From Isoetes taiwanensis (taxonomy: Eukaryota; Streptophyta; Lycopodiopsida; Isoetales; Isoetaceae): 64,000 nt of DNA. The DNA lies in NCBI GenBank assembly GCA_021234155.1, contig JAJEKV010000027.1:13174916-13238915 (forward strand). Direction: 5' to 3'. Of this stretch, positions 33,753 to 45,034 are shown one piece after another (the stretch's first letter is position 1; every line of letters begins with the position of its first letter). Position numbers and translations under genes: made by a program. The notes under the pieces were generated by a model. The model searched no databases and was not told where the DNA came from. It saw only the letters and a list, made by a program, of their open reading frames with translations.

Positions 33753-34031
33753 TCATTCAGACTCATCATCAACAGGCGCTCCAGAGATCCTTTCGATCAT
33801 GAACAAACCATGCTCTGAATTTCATAGAAGGTGAATCACAACATCGAAGGGATCCGGATAGAAACGGACAGGATTCATAGTAACAACAGCTAGCCAGTCT
33901 TCTAGTGCTATATTTCACTGGTGGCACTTACAGAGGTCCTCATGGTTCATCTTGCAGGTAATGGAATCGCGATCATCATCAGAATGTGCCATAAGCTTTG
34001 GCAAAGTCGACGCCTTGGCAATTTCATGCAT
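33753..34031 (-). pseudogene. Island ORF f, small unrecognised protein with two TGA
   Basis: Minus-strand frame from ATG (34031-34029) to TGA (33755-33753), 92 codons, too broken to appear as a long open frame. It reads MHEIAKASTLPKLM, then a Cys/His-rich NHEDLCKCHQ, TGA, NIALEDWLAVV, a Pro/Phe-rich VRFYPDPFDVV, TGA, and GLFMIERISGAPVDDE. Both internal stops fit CGA-to-TGA. No family recognised. The coherent composition across the stops is the evidence that it was coding. Confidence 0.4.
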
Positions 34032-34263
34032 ATCTAGTTATACCCACCAAAATTATTGATGGTATATGCATACAAATTATTGGACATGTATCTGTACATA
34101 TACTCGTATATAGAAACAATAATGATGCTACAGTTGGAATTGTCTCTAACAACTGCACAACATGAACGTCAAAAGCATTCCAAAGTTATTTTTACAATTA
34201 ATATGTGAGTAGTTTCCATCTAATTTTCCATGTGTAACATAAAGTGGTCTGGGAGGGCCTATT

Positions 34264-34398
34264 TTACACTGTGGCCACGGTGCGAATATTGGTTATTCCA
34301 TAACTAATTCCCAACTTCATTCACACCATGGCCACGGTGCGATTACTTGTCATTCATCAATTGAATAGCAACTAAGTTCGCACCGTGCCCATGCTGCC
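34264..34398. repeat. Palindrome cluster 4 (three sites)
   Basis: Sites at 34264-34286, 34320-34342 and 34377-34398, steps 56 and 57. Lies between the end of the transposase-like gene (-) and the start of ORF f (-). Confidence 0.9.
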
Positions 34399-34467
34399 AA
34401 CCTAACATATTTGAAACATTGTAGTTGCACATCATGGTCAATAGTTATACTATTAATATGAATTTGT

Positions 34468-37205
34468 TCATACAATTGAAACCCCAGAAGTATATCTTCT
34501 ACCCTGTCTGATCCTTGTGGATCGCCACTGCCTTAACTTGTCTGCTGCACTAGAGCTACACCATATCTGCTTCTTTTTTTCCTGCTCAACTTTTCTCCTC
34601 AATATTCTAGCCAATGTCGTGTCTTGTTTAGCTTTATCTTTTTTCTCTAGCTTGCAGATAATCCTCCTATAGAACCATTGGCACATCTGTTGCAATGAGT
34701 TACCACACGAACCTCGATGTTGTGTGAATCTGAAAAAAGCATTCTTGGCTTGCTTATGTGACTTCTCCATTCCCTGCGTATTCCATATTCCCAAGCTCCC
34801 GTACTCTTTGGCAAACCACAAGCCATGGGCGTGAAGTCTATGAATGTAATGTGTGACATTGCATTCTCCCCATGCTTGTATAAACGACTTCGTGAATTCA
34901 GTTACTGCTACTTTGAATTCATCTAACTTTCCACCCACCATTTTCTTCTCTGCCATCAAAGTTACCAGACTGCTCAGATTCTGCCACACTTTAATTTTCT
35001 TTAGTTTTGCCCTCCCCGTGAAGTATGCGGTCATCTTCGCTGCCGCCAAGTCCTTATACCCCTCCCACTTTCCAGTTGGCAATGATCCATTCTTACGTAA
35101 TTTAGTACAAGGCAGAAATCTTTTTCGCTTTCACCCCACATGGATGGTTTACAAGGGACCTTGCCTCCCTTCTTAGGATCTTGCAAGATTTTATAGTCAC
35201 CACCCTGAAGACCAAGATCATAAAGTACGTTCTCAACATCTTTCATACACTTTTCTCTGGCTGTGGAGACTTATTCCAAGCAAAAAGAATGCTCATGTAC
35301 ACTTAGAAAGGCATGGAGAGTGCAGATATGTACTCTCTTCACAGGAATTGCAAGGACGGGGATCAAAGTTTCGTCCTCCTCCTCACGCTTGGTTCAGCAT
35401 CCTGATCACATTCGAGAGTACTCATTCCCTTCCCCTTATCATCTACCCTAGCATACAAACAGTAAGGACATGCGTGGGTAGTCTTACCAGAACCATGTTT
35501 CATGTTATACATGCACTTGATGGTCTTTAGATAAGCAGCCAAATGCCATTCAACCTCGTAATCTCCATAGCCAGGAACCTGAAGCTTCTCTCCGACTCCA
35601 TGAGCAGCAATAATAGTAGGAATAGGTGTCTACTGAAAGACCCACTGAAGAACACCATGATTTTCTTCCGGTACTTGAAATATCCCTATCCACCAAATAT
35701 GGTCCTCTGATTGAACAGAGAACTTCCCTTCCTCATTATCAGAATTTGACGCCGCCCTGTTCATTAATGTCAAAGAAACCCTCTCATACTTTTCACCTTT
35801 GATCAGTTCCATCTCATCCAACTTTATAGCAATTTGGAGTTTTCCTGCATATTCTTCCACTTTCATATCATAGAAGCGAACTAACAGAAGAAGCATTTTA
35901 GAGAGATCCATCCAACAATTATTCTTCTCATTAAGAACAAATAGATCATTTCCGGAGCCACCCTTCTTCTTACTTTTCCCAGTGATTAGTGATCCCAAGT
36001 GCACGGATGTGGTATATCTCTCCCAAATGTTCGTGTACTTCTGCATTCCTCTTTGTTCTGCTTGCTCTGACATAACTGAGCCTTGGCAGTATGGTCTTCG
36101 TAATACCATCATCCTGCAAACATCTAAAGAGAGCAATGTAAGCCTGTCGTCTGATACCCACATTGTCACATAATTCTTGCATGCAATCAGCACTTTGACT
36201 CTTTCCCAATTCAGTAAGCACCTGTTCAACAACAACTTTTCTTAAATGGTTAGCTCCAGGAAGCTTTAACATATCTATGACATCATCTTTAGTTACAAGC
36301 TTTTTCAACAAACTAGCCATATTACAAGGTTTTCTCTTCTTCTTTTCAGCCATAGTAGGATCCACCAGATTTTTAATAGCGTGGATTCTTCTTCTAGAGC
36401 CCCCACCACTAGGGGCAAGTACATTTAGGGTCTTCAGTCCTTTTTTCCTCTCCCTCATGCCCAGTGGTTTCATTTTCAATCTTTTTAACTTTCTCTCCAG
36501 TTTGTCATTGTCCTCAGAGCATCTCTTCAATCCTTGTTTGAGTGACTCCACCTCCATAAGCAACCTTTGATTGGAAGCTTGCAATTCATCTGTATTCTTA
36601 GACCTGTTGGTTAAGAAATAGTTACACTGTTGGAGGTAATTACAGTGTGCTATCATATTGCAATGCACTCCACACAATTGATTGTACATTGTTCTCAAAT
36701 GCACATCAGAATGACTTGAAATATTATTGCAATAGCCAAGCAAACCTTGATTACCCTTACAGGCAAAATGAATAAGCCCCGATGCAGAATGAAATTCAGG
36801 ATGTCTTCTGGTGATCGGATCGATGGGATACAGTTCCCCACACGCCCAGAGATCAATATTCATTGCACCAGAAGCTCGAAGAGCATTCTCATCGACCAGT
36901 TCCTTCCGATTATATTGATTTTTGTAGGGCAAGCAGTTCTTGGGCACCTCCACCCGGAATTGGCCTTTTAGTTCATGTATTCAAAAAAGAATTACTCATT
37001 GTCATTGCCCGAAATTAGTAGAACAGTTACCTCTGCCATAGATCGAATTCAGAGTCGCGTGATCGCTTTCCGAGCTCCACAGTCCGGCGACCAAATTGAT
37101 GCAATTCTTTGCCAAAATACGAAGGAAAACTAAAGAATTCCTTCGGATTTGGGCGAGGATTGACATCCAAAATGCCCTCCAAAGCTTCGGCGCCCAATTG
37201 AGACA
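34468..37205 (-). pseudogene. Transposase-like gene of uncertain superfamily
   Basis: Probable exon 1 starts MSQLGAEALEGILD at 37205 and ends at a GAG/GTAACT donor near 37031. Next comes a long frame (36953-36090) with a coiled coil (ENDK/LERKLKRLK region) and a basic PSGGGSRRR stretch. Frame shift near 36090, then IWERYTTSVHLG, KLDEMELIKGEK and HIWWIGIFQVP. After TAG at 35630 (CAG-like) come GYGDYEVEWHL, CMYNMKHGS..HACPYC, PVKRVHICTLHAFL and finally SLGIWNTQGMEKSHKQAKNAFF..TQHRG, ending with a basic tail. The HxCPYC zinc motif and the GMEKSHK block recall DDE-type transposon proteins seen across algae and animals, but I cannot name the superfamily. At least three frame changes or stops. Right end of the island. 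Confidence 0.5.
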
Positions 37206-38020
37206 TTCTTGAGGTGTCTCGCTCGAAGTACTCCCTGTAGCTTCAGTTCGGTGGGAAGGTGGGGGGAGGAGGGATTTAGGCGTAATGAGTAAAATAACAA
37301 GTAATAATGACATTTAACAGGTTCAGTTGCTCCAGGGCTGAGGTTCGGTTAGGGTTCGTGGGGGCTTTTTGCCCATACCTGCAGGTTCGGGTACCAACTA
37401 AAATCCAAATTTGGGAAGGGCTTACAAGGGCGTTAATAGACTCCACCAAACCTCTAATGTATCCGTGAATCATCTTTCTCTGCCATCAGTATTGCAATTA
37501 ACGTTCCATGTCCACTTTCCTACGTGCAATTTATTCGAAACATAACGTGCATTTCTACAGCAAATCGACATGTTTATATAATGGGCCTGTCGGGTTAACC
37601 TTCCAAGTAACCCGAAATCCCATTAAGACTCGCATGAATACTATCAAGTTGGTATACATGAATTGAGTAATGCAATGCAAAAGCACTCTTAAGCTGAAAT
37701 TCAAAGTAAAGAATTGAATCTTTAATGTCGACCAGAACAAATAAACACGTATGAGCATTACTCTTAAAGATTATAACATCATACTGTGTACAATAAAAAT
37801 GCTTAATGCTTTAATAATCCATGGTATCAAGTTTATTAAGTAACCACAAGGCCTTGCTAAAGGCTCACAAAGATCTTAGGCCTTTAACTCCGTTCGGCTC
37901 TCAACTGCACAATGATCGTCCACACCTCATTGCCTCATGTCTATCTGCTTACACCATGAACACGTGGGGTTAGTTTTGGTTAAAGGCGACTCTGACCGCG
38001 CTTTTGACTGTGTCCACACG
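37206..38020. other. Intergenic, no supported gene
   Basis: Contains a G-rich patch (about 37253-37272) just upstream of the transposase-like gene, possibly its promoter side, and otherwise nothing recognised. A search by eye for inverted terminal repeats with the left side of the island (21.25-21.37 kb) gave only a shared GCCCTGGAG. Confidence 0.4.
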
Positions 38021-38190
38021 TGTTGTGTCTCATTCTGGCCTAGGCCTTTGAGCTTTCAAGCCACACTCTCAGAGCACGTGGTTGTGTTTCATTCTGGCCT
38101 GGCCTTCGAGCTTTCAAGCCACACCAAAAAGCATGTGGTGTGTTTCATTCTAGCCTAGGCCTTCGAGCTTTCAAGCCACACTCTCTCCCT
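38021..38190 (+). repeat. Three-copy tandem repeat upstream of the LINE
   Basis: Units of about 60 bp at 38021, 38082 and 38139 share TGTTTCATTCT, GGCCTTCGAG and CTTTCAAGCCACAC. Could be monomer-type promoter repeats in the 5' UTR of the LINE that follows. Confidence 0.8.
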
Positions 38191-38418
38191 ACTCTCAAAG
38201 CCAAGAGCTTGTTGCATCAACCATAGATATAGTCCGCCTTCCAGATCCTTCCCATTCGAAAAAAATTCTAGCAATAACCGGAATTGAACCCCCCCAAATC
38301 CCCCCATACCAACCACTAGGGGTGGACATTCTTTATGCTTTGCTTTTAGTCTTTAAACTCCTAAGTAGTCCTTGTGCACTTGTAATTCGCTCTTTGACCT
38401 TGTGAACTCCAAACAACA

Positions 38419-39130
38419 ATGGCCACTGGTGTACCCCCTATCGGGACCCCCACTTGGATGGAGACATCCCTCAAGCCACAGCCCAAAGCCCAGGCCCAGA
38501 CCCAGTCCCACGCTAGTGCCCAGGCATGCCCCCAAGCTGCCAGTCTCAGACATGACAAGCCCGCCCAGGAGAACCAAGCGGATGGTCCCCCACGAAAATG
38601 GCTCCATCCCGACAGCAAGGGCAAGGGAGAGACCACTTTCATGAGGAGAGAGGCAAGGGCAAAGGCCCAGTCAACAAGATCGACTCGAGAGGAGATTGAT
38701 TATTGTTTAGACTCGATGCCAGACCAGGCACAGACGAAGGCCTTGAAACAACTAGAGGCAAGAATCGAGAGTAATAAGACCAGAATTGCAGGTCTGGCAG
38801 AAGAGATCCAGTCCTTGGCGCCCCATGTTCTCGGAAGATAACGGGCAGCATAGAAGCAACGAATTGCAAAAATGGAGACCCGCTCGAAAGACAACAGGAG
38901 AAGCAAGATCTTGCTGGCCTGCGAGCTCGTGTGGACTCCCTCTCCACCATAATAGAGACCATGACACATGATAGGAAATGTGTTGAGCAGGAGACAATGG
39001 CAACCATCTCCCGCCTCCAGTCAGAAGTCGAAGAAGCTACCACCACGGTGCGAAGCGTCCTAACCGTCCTTAAAGCGTGCCAGTCAAAGTCGAGAGCACT
39101 TCAGAATAAGGCCGAGACACGAAACTAGGA
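38419..39130 (+). pseudogene. LINE ORF1-like coiled-coil protein
   Basis: ATGGCCACTGG start at 38419; a Pro/Gln/Ala-rich N-terminus is followed by helical segments (LEARIESNKTRIAGLAEEI, then VDSLSTIIETM and ATISRLQSEVEEA). A stop at 38839 and a frame change split it. Downstream to about 40020 are Ala/Pro/Thr-rich broken frames. Role by family: nucleic-acid-binding ORF1. No zinc knuckle seen. Confidence 0.6.
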
Positions 39131-40044
39131 GTTGTAGGAGCTCCGGGCAACCATTCCCCAACAAGGAAAGGGCCTCCATGTAGAAAGCCCATGAACAATT
39201 GAGGCAATGCACACATGAATTAGCAAGGCAGTAGCAAGTCCAGCAGGAGCTGAGCTCCTGATTTCAGAGAGCAGAGGCTGCAACACGGGATATGGCAGAT
39301 CCACATATTCGAAAACCTGCAACATGTCAACCAGGATGGCCCACCAGTGCATCATCAAGCTGCTCCATGCCGCCACCACCCCAGCACATGCCACAACCCA
39401 TGCCCCGCACACTGCAAACAATGCATGTTGCAACAGCCAGCATGGGCCCGGCCACCTCAGAGATCCAGGAGTGGAGACGCAAGAGCTAACATGTGGTGGT
39501 GCACGGCTTGATAGAAGAGGCAGGAGAGCACCTCATCAACTGACTCCAAATACAGATCCTGGCCTGGATGACATTCCATATGCCCATACACATTATTAGG
39601 GCGAGCTGCCATGGAGCCCAGCACCTTGACCGCCCTCTGGTGGTCACCTTCATCGTCAAGGACGCGCAAGAGCGAGCATTCATCCTGCGCGAGGGCAGGC
39701 AGTTGAAGGGGTTGTCCTGTACGTGGACCGGGATCTGACTCTGACATAACAGGAGGACTGCAAGCACGAGTTGGAGAAAGTCAAGTGTGCCTGCAAATAG
39801 GGAAGAATAGCAGGGCTGGTCCGGGGAAGGATGCAGATCTTCATGCCACCAAATGATGATGCAAGCACCTCGAACCCTCAAGGCCCTTCTGCTGCGATCC
39901 CAGTCTCACATCCTGCTATAATGGCCCCACCTACCACTGCCAGCATGCCACATGTTGCCTCCACCTCCACCACCACCCCTTGTGCTGCCACCAACAAACC
40001 TACAGCTGCAGCTTCTGCCAGCAAATAGGGATTCTGCCTGTGTG

Positions 40045-43000
40045 TGGTCTCTTGGAATTGTCAGGGGTTCCATGGTAGAAGGGAGATAGTCTCAACTCGG
40101 TTGCCACCAATATGGACCTCATCTTCCTCATGGAAACATGGGAGCATGCTGGACATAGCTACCCGACTTGCCAGGATATCATCGCTACTCCGTCTTCAAT
40201 GAATGCACAGGAAAGGGGGGGCATGGCGAGGTTGCCTGCTACTACCGGACAACCATGGCACAGTCAGTCCTCCTATGCAAGATAGCTAAGCATAACAGGT
40301 ACCTGTGGTGCACGTGCAGAACTGCAGTGGTAGCCCTCTCTTTGTGGCGACCTGCTACTTCCCACATGCCGAGAGCAACTTCTATCACACCCACTTGAAT
40401 GTGGATAGGTTGGAGCCCAATATCGATCTATACAATAACCTATAACATCACAAGTAGTGGGGTAGTGTCATGCTAGTTGAAGACTTCAATGCACGCGCAA
40501 CACAGAACATGCAATGAGATTTGACCCTTTGGCAGATGATGTGCTGCAACTGAGCCCTTCGGAAGGAGCTTGGCTGCGAGCATCAGCTGACATTTAGGTC
40601 TTGTGCTATGGGAGGCAGTTGTTGTTGCTTTGCAGTATCTTTGATCTAGTGATTTGCAATGGACTAGCACAGTGGTCGTCCACTTGCCAGCACACTTGCA
40701 GGCAGGAGAACTAGGAAGGCGAGTCCAGTGTGGTGCACTATGTATTGGTGGCTGAGCAAGGTATGCATCTCGTCAAGCATTTCCGAGTAGGAATAGATGG
40801 TAGGAATGAGGGGGTGGACTCAGATCATCTGCCATTCTACTTGCAGCTAGCTTGGCAGGTTGCTCCAGCTACCTGTATAACACCTCCTCGCATGCCCCAG
40901 CTCAGACTAGACTATGAGCATGCTCATACTTACTCTTAGATGCTTATGGAGGATCTGACAAGGATATCACAGTGCTCAACGATGGAGCAGCAGGCAAGCA
41001 GGCTCGTTGACGTCCTCAGGGCTGCTGCAAAAAGATGTTTTGGAGAAGTTGCCCCCCGCGAACCTTGGGAGCTACGAAGTTTTTGTATACCCACGTGGTT
41101 TAATGCCGAGTGCAAAGAACGCAATGCTGGCTCTGCCAAATCACAGATTCTGATGCCCAGATGTGGTCAGGCAATACCACACTTTCCTTAAGGCTAGAAA
41201 GGCTAGGTACATTGTGGCCCATCAACAAGAAATGTTCTTCCTTCTGGAATGTCATCCCAGGACCTTCTGGCGAAGAGTGCTCAGGAAGCTAGTGCCACTC
41301 ACAGGAAACATCAACTCGGAACAGTGGGGGGAATACCTACAGTAGCTCTACAATCCTGAGGGTGCACGGGTAGCCTTACCCCCGCAGCAGGGCGCAGTGC
41401 TGAAAATCACAGAGGCGGAGGTAGCGCAGAGGTTGCAACGTCTAGCCAATGGAAAAGCACCAGACCTCGACAGCATGCAGGCGGAGTTACTCAAGTGGGC
41501 AGGACCATCCATGGCACTGGTATTAACCGCCATCTTCAAAAAGGCATTACGGGAAGGTTTTCCCCCGCAGTGAACCACTAGCAGGGTTATCCCAATCTAC
41601 AAGGCAGGAGACCCTCCACTGCCGGGCCAATTATCGGACCATCAAGATCAGCTTAGTGTTTGAAAATCTCCTCGTTGGATCCTTGAGCAGCAGTTGGCAA
41701 GATGGATAGAGGGAGTGGAAGTGCAGGCACTCACACATGCAGGATTCAGGCCGAGGCACTCAACCATTGATCACATCTTCACGCTGCGGACTCTGGTTGA
41801 GGACAACAGGAACTGTATATTGCTGCTTCATAGACTTTGCCAGGGCTTTTAAAACTGTGCCTTGAAAAGAAGCTATGGACAAGATTGCAATAGCTAGACG
41901 TCCCTGCAGAACTGCAAAACGCGGTGTACAGGTTATATGAGACATGCACCGGTCGGCTGCAACCAGCGGGCCAACTATTTGGGAGCAGTTTTAGGGTCCG
42001 CCAGGGATGCCCTCTCTCGCACACACTATTTGGCCTGTACATTGATCAGTTGGAGAGATGGTTTATTGATAATGGAGGAAATGGGGCTCAACTTCTACAA
42101 CAGATCACCAAGCAGCCAATCTATGCTGATGATATGGACCTCCTGGCTCACACTCAAATGGACATGCAATGCCATCTTGATGCCCTTGACACATTTTGCT
42201 AGGTGACTGACATGGGTGTCAACTTGGCCAAGACCAAGGTGGTCCTCATATCGTTCACACACCAGCCAAGGGCCCCAACCCTCACTTATCATGGCCAAAA
42301 TATTGAAGTGGTGCCCACTTACAAATATTTGGGGGTGGAGTTCTCGTTTTCCATGAACTGAAACAATTCCATCTGGTTGCGAGCCGCAGCAGGTTGGAAG
42401 GCACTCTATGCAATGTAGAACAATAGCCACAAGGCAGAGCTGTATGATTGGGCCCACCAATCGCACCTATTCAAACATGTGCTTTTGTATGGGGTCGATG
42501 TCTAGGGGCTGATGGTCTCCCTCACTACTTGGAATGAATTGGAGCAGGTGCGTGAAACTTTCTTGGCACGGGCCCTGGGGGTAAAGTCTATGTTCCATAC
42601 CGATACGGGGGACAAGTTTCTTGCCTCTTTGGGGGGGAAGGGGGGAGGGGGGAAGCCTTAACAGACACATCATCTACTTCCAGAATGTGGTCAGTATGGA
42701 GAATACTCGTCTCCCTAACCTCTGCTGGCGGGAAAAGAGAGCTCAGTGGCTGGCCAAATGGAATGTACAGGAGCACAGGCACATTCGAGTGCAAATGGAG
42801 GCAGATTGCCACCGTCTCAGATGCTTCCTCAGCAAGCTATGGGATGCCAGCACCCTTGAACAGGTCAAGACGGCACATTACCAATGCCACATAAAACCCA
42901 TGTTGGAGCGGACCCACAATGCTACCTACGCACTCATCTACACATGAAAAAGCACAGATCCATTGCCTCTATCCGCACAGATGCACATCATCTCCGGATT

Positions 43001-43175
43001 GAGATGGATTGGGGAGCTGCGTGAGAAGAGGCTTTGTCAATGCTGCCAAGTTGGAGCTGTGGAAGATGAATGCCACACCCTTCAGAGCTGTCCAGCATAT
43101 AATGATATTTGGATATGCTATGCTGAGCTGGTCCGACCTGGCTAGCCCCTACATGAGATGTTGAGCACGACCTCG
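40045..43175 (+). pseudogene. LINE ORF2: endonuclease and reverse transcriptase
   Basis: Endonuclease: VVSWNCQG at about 40050, MDLIFLMETWE (catalytic Glu) at 40110, LVEDFNAR at 40475 and SDHLPFYL at 40820. RT: ANGKAPDLDSMQAELLKWAG at 41450, AGFRPRHSTIDHI at 41740, RQGCPLSHTLFGLYIDQLE at 42000 and intact YADDMDLLAHT at 42121. C-terminal zinc finger CQCC....EDECHTL..CPAY at 43030-43105. Frame shifts near 40100, 41640 and 41840 and several TAG/TGA codons show it is dead. The GLYIDQLE pattern separates it from the L1-like copy at 17-19 kb. Confidence 0.85.
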
Positions 43176-43436
43176 GCATGGATGTTGGGATCATATCTTC
43201 AAGAGGTCATAGGTTGCCGAGATCGGCTTAGTCCTCAGGCACTTGATTGATATGTGTATATATTTCTTTCGCTTGTGATACGTATTGGTACAGTTTGACA
43301 ACAAACGTATTCCTGTCACAGTTTTTCTTCCAAAAAATCCTTCGAGACGATGTTTTCTTAACCCGGATAGTAGTACGATTGTTGCACCTCCTTTTTTTAT
43401 TCCCATAGGCCAATTGGTTTCCGTGCACGATAAAAA

Positions 43437-43490
43437 CTCTATTCTATTCTATTCTATTCTATTCTATTCTATTCTATTCTATTCTATTCT
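43437..43490 (+). repeat. (ATTCT)10 microsatellite, LINE 3' tail
   Basis: Ten perfect pentamers directly after the LINE. Two-copy traces of the same pentamer also occur at 47750 and 62925. Confidence 0.95.
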
Positions 43491-44539
43491 TATCAACCCC
43501 TTGGGCTCCAGGTCGTGATCATACTCAGAAGCGCCAATAAGTTTAGCCATATAATCAAGCATCCCAACACTTATGCTACCTTGCTAGCTCTATCATAGTT
43601 CTTCCCCTGCCCCAATTGTGAACTAATAATTTAGTCTTTTATTGATCCTTCTTGGTTAATTATGATCTATCCAATCCCTTCAATCAGATCTTGCATGGTT
43701 CTGATGATCCCAAATCCAGTCCTACAGGGATGCCATCATGCAAGAGTAATTCTAAAACCGTAATTGACGCTACTTTCTACTTATATAATACAAGCTCTGC
43801 CATAATAACTGCAACTCTAAAAGCTATTCTATATTGTCACAATTAATTCTTACTTGATTCCTTTGACAACTTTTATTTGTATACTCAGGTCTTAGTCGAA
43901 CTTGTAGCATGATTCTATATCTTATTAGGCTATTCATATTCAGTATCAGAACTTACAACCAATCCATGTCTTTTCATATAATCACTAAAACAATCAATAC
44001 TATCTTAAAAGAGCCACAAAACAGCCCATGCTGTAAGCTTGAAAGCACCCACCTGAGAATTCTTTCAAGTATGGACCCCTTGCAGATACTTGTGCCTCAA
44101 AAGACCGGCTTCCAGCTCCAAGGACCAATCTGTAGAAGAAGATATATGTGCAGTCAATACTGACCCATCATCACTATTTTTGTCATCACTCTGCCATATG
44201 GATGGATTTCAGCCTGACCAGGCCCAATCCGAAAGCTGATTCGAAAGCCTTTCTAAAAAGTAAAGATTACCTGAATTGGATCTCAAATTGCCAGATAAGA
44301 TGCTCCAAATTTTGACCAGCAAAACTGTCCAAGAATTGCTCCTTCATCCTTCCAGAAACCCTCACAAAAACTGAAGCCCTTTGCTTTTATCGCATGAACT
44401 TTGTACATAGATTTCTCATGTAATGACCAGTTGGAATAATCTCAATAATTGTCAGTAGAAAAATGTAAATCACGTGACTGCTAATGGGGTAAGCTCGTTA
44501 ATTTATGGGCCAGGCTTAGGCCAATATTGAACATGATGG
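43491..44539. other. Intergenic, nothing supported
   Basis: AT-rich sequence with scattered short open frames, none with recognisable domains. Confidence 0.5.
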
Positions 44540-45034
44540 TTTGTTTGAGGTGGAAGCATTGATTGGTCAAGTTCAAAAAATATATAATGTGTGGGGCATA
44601 GAGGACACTGTAGTGGCAAATCTTATTGGAAGATGGGAATTTACAATGGAAGATGTACAGGAAGTTTTGGAAGCAATGGCAAATGGAAAAGATGCAAATA
44701 CTTTAGGACTGGTTGCATAGATGTTTAAATGGACAGGAAAGAGATTCACAAGATATTGCTAAAATTGATGAATGTGATATTGAGAGAAGGCTTTCCACGA
44801 GCTTGGCAAATAAATCGAGCTATTCCCTTACAATGAAAATTTGATGGAACATATTTGGATTTTGTATCTTCAAACTTATTCTTCTTATTAGTCTCCTATG
44901 CTGGCGTAATTACATAATGCTTCAAGCTCATGTTTCAGGAGCATTTTCTTGTGTTTGCATACCTAGATGAGATATGTACATCTTCTAATGTATACTTTTG
45001 ATCAATACACTTTTTTCGTCCTTCGAAAAAATTA
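44540..45034 (+). pseudogene. LINE fragment (RT block plus 3' tail)
   Basis: Reads TMEDVQEVLEAMANGK and REGFPRAWQINRAIPL, matching blocks of the LINE at 41.4-41.6 kb, then jumps to a tail ending TTCGTCCTTCGAAAAAA at 45016-45031. An internally deleted copy with stops. Confidence 0.75.

Larger units (their letters stand above)
38380..43490 (+). mobile_element. LINE with ORF1, endonuclease, RT and (ATTCT)n tail
   Basis: A nearly complete but decayed non-LTR retrotransposon about 5.1 kb long (longer if the 38021 repeats are its 5' UTR). Order: coiled-coil ORF1, AP-endonuclease, RT with YADD, C-terminal zinc finger, then the microsatellite tail at 43437-43490. GC content is visibly higher than in the surroundings, a sign of a different origin or age. 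5' end and target duplication not defined. Confidence 0.85.

Noticed and set aside
21250-37400. Terminal inverted repeats of the gene island
   Set aside because: Only a 9-bp GCCCTGGAG and loose similarity were found; not enough without an alignment program.
39041-39054. Additional palindrome half-site CCACGGTGCGAAG
   Set aside because: A single half inside LINE ORF1 coding sequence without a partner or 56-bp neighbours.
38419-39881. Minus-strand open frames opposite the LINE (for example 38639-39046, 39486-39881)
   Set aside because: They are shadows of GC-richer LINE coding sequence on the plus strand.
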